The notes below the pieces were generated by a model. It made no database searches and was not told the DNA's origin. It saw only the letters and a program-made list of their open reading frames with translations. DNA of 5,097 nt from an uncultured Flavobacteriaceae bacterium. GTDB taxonomy: Bacteria; Bacteroidota; Bacteroidia; Flavobacteriales; Flavobacteriaceae. Positions 1 to 5,097 of the stretch are shown piece by piece. Where the stretch lies: positions 1-5,097 of the forward strand of contig CAMZLT010000202.1 in the NCBI GenBank assembly GCA_947311745.1. Direction: 5' to 3'. The first letter of the stretch is position 1, and each line of letters begins with the position of its first letter. The position numbers and the translations under genes were made by a program.

Positions 1-112
1 TAGTTAATGGCTACTAATTGCTAAGCCCAAAGTTAAGTACTTTAAATAAAGTTTGGTGCTTAACCGAAAATGTAGTAATTTTAATACGCCACTAACCATA
101 CAATCAACGTTG
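1..112. repeat. Probable dispersed intergenic repeat, cut by the left window edge
   Basis: This is a non-coding segment with several nested dyads. At the right end is the palindrome CAACGTTG (105-112). The minus strand of 89-105 reads GATTGTATGGTTAGTGG, and a near copy lies on the plus strand at 4192-4208. The outer parts are weakly complementary: ATGGCTA (7-13) pairs with TAACCAT (93-99) except at one position. Inside is a 10-bp stem, GTTAAGTACT (32-41) with GGTGCTTAAC (55-64), which includes two G-T pairs and a 13-nt loop. A segment with imperfectly inverted ends and an internal hairpin fits a small non-autonomous repeat, or a structured RNA or DNA element. No transposase is present and the left end is missing, so its borders and identity are inferred. 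Confidence 0.4.
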
Positions 113-243
113 CTAAAGTCCATCATCAATACAGGTATTTTATGTCAAAAAAATGAAATTTCTTTATTGAATTGTTTTGATAATTCCCAACTTTTATAAC
201 TGACCCAAATAATACAACAAAAGTTGTGGTAAAATACAATTCT
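113..243. other. AT-rich spacer with no recognisable gene
   Basis: I find no convincing reading frame, tRNA or conserved motif here. The only structure seen is two short dyads: GAATT/AATTC (169-173 with 182-186) and ACAAC/GTTGT around an AAAA loop (214-218 with 223-227). Both are short enough to occur by chance in sequence this AT-rich. Confidence 0.5.
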
Positions 244-309
244 AAAAATTCAAACATTTTCAATTATAGCAGGTAGTTTGGCTTTGTAATAGAAAATGTG
301 TGAATTTTT
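244..309 (-). terminator. Long AT-rich hairpin after the minus-strand operon, probable intrinsic terminator
   Basis: The arms 244-261 and 292-309 are complementary at 17 of 18 positions, with one A/G mismatch (253 against 300). After another mismatch, four more pairs form (263-266 with 287-290), leaving a 20-nt apical loop. On the minus strand the first arm begins at the stop codon of the membrane-protein gene, and the second arm ends in five T residues (248-244). This is the A-tract, stem, T-tract layout of an intrinsic terminator. The stem is poor in G and C and the loop is large, so its efficiency is uncertain. As an inverted repeat with both A and T tracts it could also work in the other direction. 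Confidence 0.55.
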
Positions 310-1448
310 CAATTTAAAAACTCTACATACACATTATTATTGGTATTGTGCGTAAATTCACTTAACAAGGCTGCATCTACTTCAATGTGATTTGGTAAAA
401 ATCGAAGCCTATATTTTGCCAAACCTATAAAAGTAAAAAGGTCGTTTCGTGTAAGTTTATTTTCGTCTTTTAAATCTAAAATAACATTGATATTATCTAC
501 AATTCGGCTAAGGTACGTTTGGCTAGGTATTTCACCACCATTATAAACCTCCAAACACATTTCTCGCTCTGGAGCATATTTTCGGCGAATAGCAAATTTT
601 AATAAATTATTAAATTGTGTGGTTTTTTTTCCGAATTCAATTTTAGTTTCAATAATATTTTTAGACGGAATAGTAAGTACAATCTGGTTCCAATCGGTAA
701 AATGAATTTTCATTGAAGTAGCTTCAGGTAATTGCGACAATTCAATAACCCAACTTGTGCCAAGCACTAAAAATACAGCTATTAAAGTAGATTTTGAAAG
801 CAAACGTATCAAATCGGTATAAAACGAATTTACCGAAATATCAAAAACATACGGAACTTGCGACACTAACAATAACAAAATGCCCAAAACCGAAATAATT
901 GCAACTGCTTTCATTTTTCGATTATAAAAAGTTCGATATAACGAAACCAATAAAAACCACGATAAAATAGTAGATAAAATCAAATCAGGAATCGTATTAA
1001 ATTTTACCGATGCAGTTTGCAATTCCGTTTTAAAAAAAACAGCTAAAACCAACGATATAATACTTAACACAACAAAGAAAATAAGAATTCTTTTTGTGCT
1101 TTTTTTGTTATTATACAAGTATTCAGGAGCATTGTCTAAATAAAATAAGGCTAAAATTAAAAACAAACTATTTAGTATCGAAAACAAATTTTGCGAGATA
1201 ATTTCAAGCCAAACAGAAGGGCTTAACCAAATATTAACATACGAAACCAATGCCGAAAAAAACCATACAAAAACCGATAAACTTAAATAAAGTAAGCCTT
1301 TATCCAATCGCTTTATACTAATTTCGGAAGCCAATTTTTGTTTAAAATTTTTCTGCACAGCAAACCAAATTGCCAACAATAAAAATGCACCAATTAAGGA
1401 AACTAGCATTTCGGATAACAAATAAAAAGCGTGTTGGTTTTTAAGCAT
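309..1448 (-). CDS. Seven-helix membrane protein with cytoplasmic C-terminal domain, function unknown
   Basis: I do not recognise a named family. The 379-residue protein has seven hydrophobic segments at about 8-30, 51-73, 82-104, 121-139, 154-172, 180-201 and 215-237. Basic residues cluster after helices 1, 3 and 5 (about 31-50, 114-120, 172-180). By the positive-inside rule the N-terminus is outside and the last 140 residues are in the cytoplasm. That C-terminal part is soluble, of mixed alpha/beta character, with a basic stretch FAIRRKYAPE (285-294). I see no histidine-kinase H or N boxes, no GGDEF and no other catalytic motif. The architecture resembles 7-helix receptor-type sensors with a cytoplasmic output domain, but that is analogy. 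It starts at ATG 1448, 23 bp after the phytase-like gene, and is probably co-transcribed with it. It ends in TGA at a terminator-like hairpin. Confidence 0.8.
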   Translation of the reverse strand: MLKNQHAFYLLSEMLVSLIGAFLLLAIWFAVQKNFKQKLASEISIKRLDKGLLYLSLSVFVWFFSALVSYVNIWLSPSVWLEIISQNLFSILNSLFLILALFYLDNAPEYLYNNKKSTKRILIFFVVLSIISLVLAVFFKTELQTASVKFNTIPDLILSTILSWFLLVSLYRTFYNRKMKAVAIISVLGILLLLVSQVPYVFDISVNSFYTDLIRLLSKSTLIAVFLVLGTSWVIELSQLPEATSMKIHFTDWNQIVLTIPSKNIIETKIEFGKKTTQFNNLLKFAIRRKYAPEREMCLEVYNGGEIPSQTYLSRIVDNINVILDLKDENKLTRNDLFTFIGLAKYRLRFLPNHIEVDAALLSEFTHNTNNNVYVEFLN

Positions 1449-1471
1449 ATTTTGTAAAAATAACGATAAAT

Positions 1472-2560
1472 TTAATCTTGAATCACTTCAAAAGCAATTA
1501 TTTGCGTAATTTGTTTGCTAAATTTTCTAAAATTATCATCCGAAACTACCAACAAAGTACGATTACCATTTGCCAAAGTTGGACCAAAAGTAATACCTTC
1601 AATATTATCCACAATTCCGTTAGTTAATTTTGAACGAATACTTTCAAAATCAAATATTAAGGTCTTTTTAGCAGGAATAAATTCCGTTTTTAACAACGAA
1701 TTTACGTTAGCAATATTTGTCGCTTTTGAGCAATCTACAGCATATATTTTTACCGTATTTCCACCATTTTCATAACCAGAAGCGTAGGCTCGTTCTAAAA
1801 CCAAAAAATGCGTTTCGTCTATACTCAAAATTTCTGGCGAACCATTAACTCTAAATTTTCCGCTAGGCTTCGAATCTTTCGGAATTTTATCTAACATATA
1901 CGCAAACTGAAAAGCAATATCACCTGTTTTTTTGTTGATTTTACTAACTCTAACAGGATATTTTCCGTCGATTAATTTAGGTTCATCACCATCTTGCTTT
2001 AACGGAAGCTCCATACCAATCCATAAAAAATCTACGTCTTTACTAAGGCTAATACCTTCAAAAGTTCCGTTATTTCGCAAACCATTTTCCGCACGAAACA
2101 TCTTAGGTGTTGGCACTTTTTGTAAAATATTCCCAAGCGTATCCATCTTAAAAATACTAGGCGAAATATTGTTACGAATACTACCTTCACTTGTCCAATA
2201 AATGGAGTTATTTCTCGCTTCGTATCGCAAACCTTCAGGATCTACTTTTTCGTTTATAATAATATTAGTTGCATCTAAAATTGTGCATCGCTTAAAAGAA
2301 CCATCTTCAAAGTCTAATTTTAAAGTATAAAAACGAATAGTATCTTTATCATCACAAATGGCATAATATTTTCCGTTAGCATAATCCAAACTAGACAAAC
2401 CACCAACCAAATTATTTTTATATACCAAATTATCTTTAATAACTTGCTCTCCAATAAATTTCAAGTTAAAATTTACTGTTGTAGATGTTGTAGTTTGCTG
2501 TTTTGTTTTACAACCAAAAAAACATAAAACACAAAGCAAACCAATACTAAAAAATCGCAT
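1472..2560 (-). CDS. Phytase-like (esterase-like activity) beta-propeller lipoprotein
   Basis: This 362-residue protein appears complete. Residues 1-17 form a lipoprotein signal: MR, a hydrophobic core, then FFGC with Cys17 as the likely lipidated residue. The -3 residue is Phe, so the lipobox is not ideal. A Thr/Gln-rich linker follows (18-28). The rest matches the 'esterase-like activity of phytase' family (PF13449 type) by its recurring motifs: GGLSSLDY (53-60), DPEGLR (107-112), FEGISLS (167-173), LVLERAYASG (253-262), NIEGITFGP (319-327) and LLVVSDDNF (336-344). The repeated acidic-Gly loops are typical of the propeller, and some may bind calcium. Actual substrates in this family are poorly defined, so phytase or esterase activity should not be assumed. 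No acidic residues follow Cys17, which weakly argues against surface export and for a periplasm-facing lipoprotein. It is the first gene of a minus-strand pair and diverges from the pseudouridine synthase gene. Confidence 0.87.
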   Translation of the reverse strand: MRFFSIGLLCVLCFFGCKTKQQTTTSTTVNFNLKFIGEQVIKDNLVYKNNLVGGLSSLDYANGKYYAICDDKDTIRFYTLKLDFEDGSFKRCTILDATNIIINEKVDPEGLRYEARNNSIYWTSEGSIRNNISPSIFKMDTLGNILQKVPTPKMFRAENGLRNNGTFEGISLSKDVDFLWIGMELPLKQDGDEPKLIDGKYPVRVSKINKKTGDIAFQFAYMLDKIPKDSKPSGKFRVNGSPEILSIDETHFLVLERAYASGYENGGNTVKIYAVDCSKATNIANVNSLLKTEFIPAKKTLIFDFESIRSKLTNGIVDNIEGITFGPTLANGNRTLLVVSDDNFRKFSKQITQIIAFEVIQD

Positions 2561-2617
2561 AATTTAAAATTTTAGGTAAAAGTAAGAAAAACATAAGCTA
2601 TATCTTTTATAAAATTG

Positions 2618-2625
2618 TAATTTTG
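2618..2625 (+). promoter_or_regulatory. Bacteroidota-type -7 box (TAATTTTG) for the pseudouridine synthase gene
   Basis: TAATTTTG is a perfect match to the TAnnTTTG -7 element of Bacteroidota primary-sigma promoters and ends 18 nt before the ATG at 2644. No clear TTTG -33 element stands at the usual 17-23 nt upstream, so the call rests on one box and its position. On the opposite strand the divergent lipoprotein gene has only one-off versions (minus strand of 2577-2584 and 2587-2594). Confidence 0.5.
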
Positions 2626-2643
2626 CACAAAATTTAAAATAAA

Positions 2644-3540
2644 ATGGCACAAAGCAACAAATCGTCGCGAGGACGACACGACGGAAATAAAAAATTTCAA
2701 AAGTCAACTTCCAAATCTAAAAATACTAAAAGAGAATTTGGAAATAAAAAGGATAAAAATTACAGAATTAATCCTAATAACATAAAAAATTACAAAAAAA
2801 AGCCATCTAAAACCACTACTACATCCGAAAATAACGGTATTCGATTAAATAAATTTATTGCAAATGCAGGAATTTGCTCTCGTAGAGAAGCAGATGTATA
2901 TATCGCTGCAGGAAACGCAACAGTAAACGGAAAAATCGTAACCGAAATGGGATACAAAGTACAACCAAGTGATATCGTTCGCTTTGACGGACAACTTTTA
3001 ACTCCAGAAAAAAAACAATACCTACTTTTAAACAAACCAAAAAATTACATTACTACTACCGACGATGAAAAAGGCAGAAAAACCGTAATGGATTTAATTG
3101 TAGGTGCAACCAAAGAACGTTTGTATCCAGTTGGCAGATTAGACAGAGCAACTACAGGATTATTATTATTTACCAATGATGGCGAAATGGCAAAAAAATT
3201 AACCCATCCTAAGCATCAAGTACGTAAATTATACCATGCAACTTTAGACAAAAAATTAGCAATGCGTGATTTACAAAAAATTTCCGAAAATTTTGTTTTA
3301 GAAGGTAAAATGGTATTTGTAGATGCTATTTCTTATGTTGATGGCAAACCAAAAACCGAAGTTGGCATTGAAATACATTCAGGTAGAAACCGAATTGTGC
3401 GTAAAATATTTGCACATTTTGGCTATACAGTAATTAAATTAGATCGTGTAATTTTTGCAGGCTTAACTAAAAAAAACTTACCAAGAGGTAGACATCGTTT
3501 TTTAACACCACAAGAATTGAATTACTTAAAAATGATTTAA
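2644..3540 (+). CDS. rluB: RluB/RsuA-family rRNA pseudouridine synthase
   Basis: This 298-residue cytoplasmic enzyme converts a specific rRNA uridine to pseudouridine, probably in 23S rRNA if it is a true RluB. Residues 1-64 are a low-complexity tail rich in Lys, Asn, Ser and Thr, likely disordered and RNA-binding. An S4 RNA-binding domain follows at about 65-112, with the typical IRLNKFIANAGICSRREAD stretch. The catalytic domain runs from about 125 to 290. GRLDRATTGLLLFTNDG (164-180) carries the catalytic Asp167. GRNRIVRKIFAHFG (247-260) is the characteristic C-terminal motif of the RsuA/RluB/RluE/RluF branch. The ATG at 2644 is well supported by the TAnnTTTG box 18 nt upstream. A start nearer the S4 domain would remove the tail but lacks a promoter match. 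The S4 domain fits RluB, RluF or RsuA, so the subfamily and exact target uridine are less certain than the family. The next gene begins 6 bp after its stop. Confidence 0.93.
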   Translation: MAQSNKSSRGRHDGNKKFQKSTSKSKNTKREFGNKKDKNYRINPNNIKNYKKKPSKTTTTSENNGIRLNKFIANAGICSRREADVYIAAGNATVNGKIVTEMGYKVQPSDIVRFDGQLLTPEKKQYLLLNKPKNYITTTDDEKGRKTVMDLIVGATKERLYPVGRLDRATTGLLLFTNDGEMAKKLTHPKHQVRKLYHATLDKKLAMRDLQKISENFVLEGKMVFVDAISYVDGKPKTEVGIEIHSGRNRIVRKIFAHFGYTVIKLDRVIFAGLTKKNLPRGRHRFLTPQELNYLKMI

Positions 3541-3546
3541 TAAAAA

Positions 3547-4023
3547 ATGCCCATCACAAATAAAAAATTAATTACACAATTTTACTACGCCTTTGCCAAT
3601 ATAAAACCCGAAAATATGGCAATTTGCTATACAGAGGATATTATTTTTAAAGACCCAGCTTTTGGCGAATTAAAAGGCGAACGTGCAAAAAACATGTGGC
3701 GTTTTATTTTAGCAAAAAACAAAAACATAAAAATAACAGTGTCGGATATTTTCGTAAACGAAAATTTTGGTACTGCAAAATGGAAAGCTGAATATCAATA
3801 CGGAAAAAACAAACGAAAAATTACTAATAATATCTTAGCAACATTTGAATTTAAAGACGGAAAAATAACCAAACATACCGATGATTTTAATTTATACAAT
3901 TGGTCAAAACAAGCTTTAGGCTTAAAAGGATTATTACTTGGTTGGACACCTTATTTCAAAAGAAAACTCCAAACAGAAGTAAATGCAAGATTAGATGATT
4001 TTAGCAAAAATTTTAAAAAATAG
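3547..4023 (+). CDS. NTF2/SnoaL-like small protein
   Basis: This 158-residue soluble protein has no signal peptide. Residues 1-115 have the cone-shaped NTF2-like layout: an N-terminal helix (LITQFYYAFANI, 8-19), then MAICYTEDIIFKDPAFGELKG (24-44), a helix with MWRFILA (50-56), and paired strands ending in the family-typical ATFEFKDGKITKHTDDF (98-114). A C-terminal tail with WSKQALGLKGLLLGW (119-133) follows. That tail and the FKDP and DGKITKHTD motifs are what I associate with 'nuclear transport factor 2 family protein' entries in Flavobacteriia. The fold is used by enzymes such as ketosteroid isomerase and by non-catalytic binding proteins, so no reaction can be assigned. It starts 6 bp after the pseudouridine synthase stop and almost certainly shares its transcript. 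It ends in TAG immediately before an inverted-repeat segment. Confidence 0.85.
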   Translation: MPITNKKLITQFYYAFANIKPENMAICYTEDIIFKDPAFGELKGERAKNMWRFILAKNKNIKITVSDIFVNENFGTAKWKAEYQYGKNKRKITNNILATFEFKDGKITKHTDDFNLYNWSKQALGLKGLLLGWTPYFKRKLQTEVNARLDDFSKNFKK

Positions 4024-4204
4024 TATAGCCATAAACCCACAAAAATTTTCGTTACGAAAGGCTAAAATATACATTATTTGTGTAGCACAGTTTTGAGACA
4101 CGCAAACATAGTATTATAATGACGAGTATTGGAAAACGAACATTACCAATATTAACGTACAGTTTAAATTTGCATAAGAAATACTTTTGCGGATTTATGG
4201 TATA
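4024..4204. repeat. Intergenic segment bounded by imperfect inverted repeats, with internal dyads
   Basis: The segment begins one base after the NTF2-like gene's stop codon. The left end TATAGCCATAAACCC (4024-4038) and the right end GGATTTATGGTATA (4191-4204) are inverted copies that differ by one inserted G and one substitution. Inside are the dyad TTTCGT-T-ACGAAA (4047-4059) and a hairpin with stem AGTATTGG/CCAATATT (4125-4132 with 4146-4153), extended by ACG/CGT across a 2-nt bulge (4122-4124 with 4156-4158). The right end belongs to the 17-nt motif (4192-4208) shared with the minus strand of 89-105. It may be a small non-autonomous mobile repeat or a structured 3' region of the preceding transcript. 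A minus-strand frame across it (4258-4052, 68 codons) looks spurious. Confidence 0.4.
4122..4158 (+). repeat. Stem-loop inside the 4024-4268 gap
   Basis: AGTATTGG (4125-4132) pairs with CCAATATT (4146-4153) through eight pairs, one of them G-T, around a 13-nt loop. Three more pairs (4122-4124 with 4156-4158) form beyond a 2-nt bulge. No T-tract follows, so it is not a standard terminator. It lies 99 nt beyond the NTF2-like stop. Confidence 0.4.
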
Positions 4205-4216
4205 GTGGTAATTTTT
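4182..4216 (+). promoter_or_regulatory. Candidate promoter for the DUF456 gene
   Basis: TTTTG (4185-4189) stands 19 nt before TAATTTTT (4209-4216). This matches the Bacteroidota -33/-7 pattern TTTG-N19-TAnnTTTG except for the last base, and would give a leader of roughly 45-50 nt before ATG 4269. TACTTTTG (4182-4189) is itself a perfect TAnnTTTG box and offers an alternative start site further upstream. The region overlaps the right end of the inverted-repeat segment, so that segment may supply part of the promoter. Confidence 0.33.
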
Positions 4217-4268
4217 ACAAGTCACTCTAATTTGGAACGGTATTTGTATTAATTTCAATAAAAAAATT

Positions 4269-4769
4269 ATGGATTTATTTTTATTACTTATAGGATTATT
4301 CTTTGTCCTTTTAGGTATCGTTGGTGCTTTTTTACCAATTTTACCAGGACCAATAATGGGTTGGATAGGTTTATTATTACTTCAATTAACTAGCGTAATT
4401 ACTAAAGATTGGACTTTTTTAGGAGTAACTCTAGCTGTTTCGATCATTGTTTTTGTTCTAGATTATATCATTCCTGCAATGGGAACTAAACGATATGGAG
4501 GAACAAAATATGGTATTTATGGCTCAATGATAGGACTATTTTTCGGACTATTTTTCGGAGGGATTTTAGGTATTATCATCGGTCCTTTTTTAGGAGCATT
4601 TGTAGGTGAAATACTAAAAGATAGCAGCGATTCTAACAAAGCATTACGAGCAGCCTACGGTTCTTTTATTGGTTTTTTATTCTCTACAGGAATTAAATTT
4701 GCCGTTTCTACCACTTTTTTAGTCCTTTTTGTTAACCAAGCTTGGGAGAAATTAGATTTATTTTTTTAA
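4269..4769 (+). CDS. DUF456 family membrane protein
   Basis: This 166-residue, very hydrophobic inner-membrane protein of unknown role has hydrophobic segments at about 2-22, 28-44, 49-70, 82-113 (Gly-rich, possibly two helices or a hairpin) and 128-156. Family hallmarks of DUF456 (PF04306) are visible: the early GAFLPILPGP (19-28), then DYIIPAMGTKRYGGTKYGIYGS (65-86), and IIGPFLGAFVGE (103-114). The hydrophilic KDSSDSNKALR (117-127) precedes the last membrane segment. The length is typical of the family. The Gly-zipper-like middle contains an exact GLFF duplication (89-96). The gene has a separate upstream region of 245 bp, so it is probably not part of the upstream pair. The next gene, ribF, starts 49 bp after its stop. 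No function should be inferred from that neighbour alone. Confidence 0.9.
   Translation: MDLFLLLIGLFFVLLGIVGAFLPILPGPIMGWIGLLLLQLTSVITKDWTFLGVTLAVSIIVFVLDYIIPAMGTKRYGGTKYGIYGSMIGLFFGLFFGGILGIIIGPFLGAFVGEILKDSSDSNKALRAAYGSFIGFLFSTGIKFAVSTTFLVLFVNQAWEKLDLFF
4533..4556 (+). repeat. Perfect 12-bp tandem duplication within the DUF456 gene
   Basis: GGACTATTTTTC occurs twice in a row (4533-4544 and 4545-4556), in frame, and encodes GLFF-GLFF (residues 89-96). All four codons are identical in both copies, which suggests recent duplication by slippage rather than an old repeat. It adds a turn to a Gly/Phe-rich membrane segment without breaking the frame. Confidence 0.85.
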
Positions 4770-4790
4770 AATATCTCACATAATTTAGCT

Positions 4791-4798
4791 TACTTTTG
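4791..4798 (+). promoter_or_regulatory. Bacteroidota-type -7 box (TACTTTTG) for ribF
   Basis: TACTTTTG matches TAnnTTTG perfectly and ends 20 nt before the TTG start codon at 4819. This is nearly the same spacing as the box before the pseudouridine synthase gene (18 nt). No good -33 TTTG is visible at the expected distance. Only a T-tract (4761-4767) lies there. Confidence 0.5.
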
Positions 4799-4818
4799 TT
4801 TTTCAAAATTAAAGAAAA

Positions 4819-5097
4819 TTGCAAACAGTAAACGGTTTAGAAAAATACGTATCGAATAAAAAAAGTATCGTAACACTTGGCACCTTTGACGGTGTACACA
4901 TTGGGCATCAAAAAATAATTAAAAAATTACTTAAAAAATCCGACACTACAACCAGTGTTTTACTTACTTTTTTTCCGCATCCACGAATGGTTTTACAAGA
5001 TGCAAACGACTTAAAATTATTAAATACCATTACCGAAAAAGCACACTTATTAGAAAAATTAGGATTAGAAACTTTAATTATTCAACCTTTTACAAAA
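4819..5097 (+). CDS. ribF: Bifunctional riboflavin kinase/FAD synthetase, N-terminal part, TTG start
   Basis: Only the first 93 codons are present. The family is usually about 310 residues, so the riboflavin-kinase domain lies beyond the window. The enzyme phosphorylates riboflavin to FMN and adenylates FMN to FAD in the cytoplasm. The N-terminal FAD synthetase (nucleotidyltransferase) domain is clear: TLGTFDGVHIGHQKII (19-34) holds the HIGH-type nucleotide-binding motif, and LLTFFPHPRMVL (48-59) is the second conserved block. The start must be TTG 4819. An in-frame TAA lies at 4810-4812, no ATG or GTG occurs between it and the GTFDG motif, and the next in-frame ATG (codon 57) would delete the HIGH motif. 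The resulting N-terminus, MQTVNGLEKY, looks normal for the family. A TAnnTTTG box lies 20 nt upstream, and AAAGAAAA precedes the TTG without a strong Shine-Dalgarno. Confidence 0.93.
   Translation, partial: MQTVNGLEKYVSNKKSIVTLGTFDGVHIGHQKIIKKLLKKSDTTTSVLLTFFPHPRMVLQDANDLKLLNTITEKAHLLEKLGLETLIIQPFTK

Noticed and set aside
89..112. Integron attC site or att site for a tyrosine recombinase
   Set aside because: CAACGTTG superficially resembles a GTT-containing core, but there is no paired RYYYAAC/GTTRRRY arrangement and no integrase gene in the window.
309..726. C-terminal domain of the seven-helix protein as a histidine kinase or cyclase output domain
   Set aside because: No H-box, N-box, G-box, GGDEF or EAL-like motif can be found. 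The 140 residues are too short for a kinase core.
1515..2201. Two plus-strand open frames (1515-1775 and 1932-2201) opposite the phytase-like gene
   Set aside because: They are antisense shadows of a gene with clear family motifs. Their translations show no domain and have a composition unlike the neighbouring proteins.
2790..3040. Minus-strand open frames opposite the pseudouridine synthase gene
   Set aside because: They overlap the S4 and catalytic coding sequence, and their translations are antisense artefacts rich in Phe, Cys and Arg.
4052..4258. Minus-strand 68-codon open frame in the 245-bp gap
   Set aside because: It is rich in Cys, Ile and Tyr with no recognisable motif, has no promoter or neighbour logic, and spans the inverted-repeat structure. 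It is best explained as chance in AT-rich non-coding DNA.
4024..4268. Riboswitch or FMN-type regulatory leader linked to ribF
   Set aside because: The structure lies ahead of the DUF456 gene rather than ribF. None of the conserved FMN riboswitch segments are seen, and ribF's own upstream gap is only 49 bp.

Overview
The window is a low-GC, AT-rich stretch of bacterial chromosome that reads as a member of the Bacteroidota, most likely the Flavobacteriia. The reasons are the codon use (AAA, TTA and ATT dominate), start codons without recognisable Shine-Dalgarno sequences, two perfect TAnnTTTG promoter boxes just ahead of genes, and the families encoded. It looks mostly like ordinary housekeeping and hypothetical gene content. 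I see no transposase, phage gene, CRISPR array, rRNA or tRNA.

Layout. Positions 1-308 hold no gene. This stretch contains a structured, probably repeat-derived segment (1-112), an undistinguished spacer, and a long AT-rich hairpin (244-309) that probably ends the minus-strand transcript. Two minus-strand genes follow in transcription order: a lipoprotein with a phytase-like beta-propeller domain (2560-1472), then, 23 bp on, a seven-helix membrane protein with a cytoplasmic C-terminal domain of unknown function (1448-309). An 83-bp divergent gap (2561-2643) separates them from a plus-strand pair: an RluB/RsuA-type rRNA pseudouridine synthase (2644-3540) and, 6 bp later, a small NTF2/SnoaL-like protein (3547-4023). 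A 245-bp gap follows (4024-4268), carrying inverted repeats and small dyads. Next is a DUF456 membrane protein (4269-4769). Last is the first 93 codons of the bifunctional riboflavin kinase/FAD synthetase RibF, which must start at a TTG codon (4819) and runs off the right edge.

How the genes fit together. The minus-strand pair is probably one transcript, with an exported envelope lipoprotein and an inner-membrane protein whose cytoplasmic domain faces inward. The plus-strand pair is probably also co-transcribed. DUF456 and ribF share a strand, but ribF has its own good promoter box. No pathway links all six genes.

The least ordinary features are non-coding. The two intergenic structured segments (about 1-112 and 4024-4204), about 4 kb apart, share a 17-nt motif in opposite orientation, which suggests a dispersed repeat family in this genome. 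This is inference and needs a genome-wide search.
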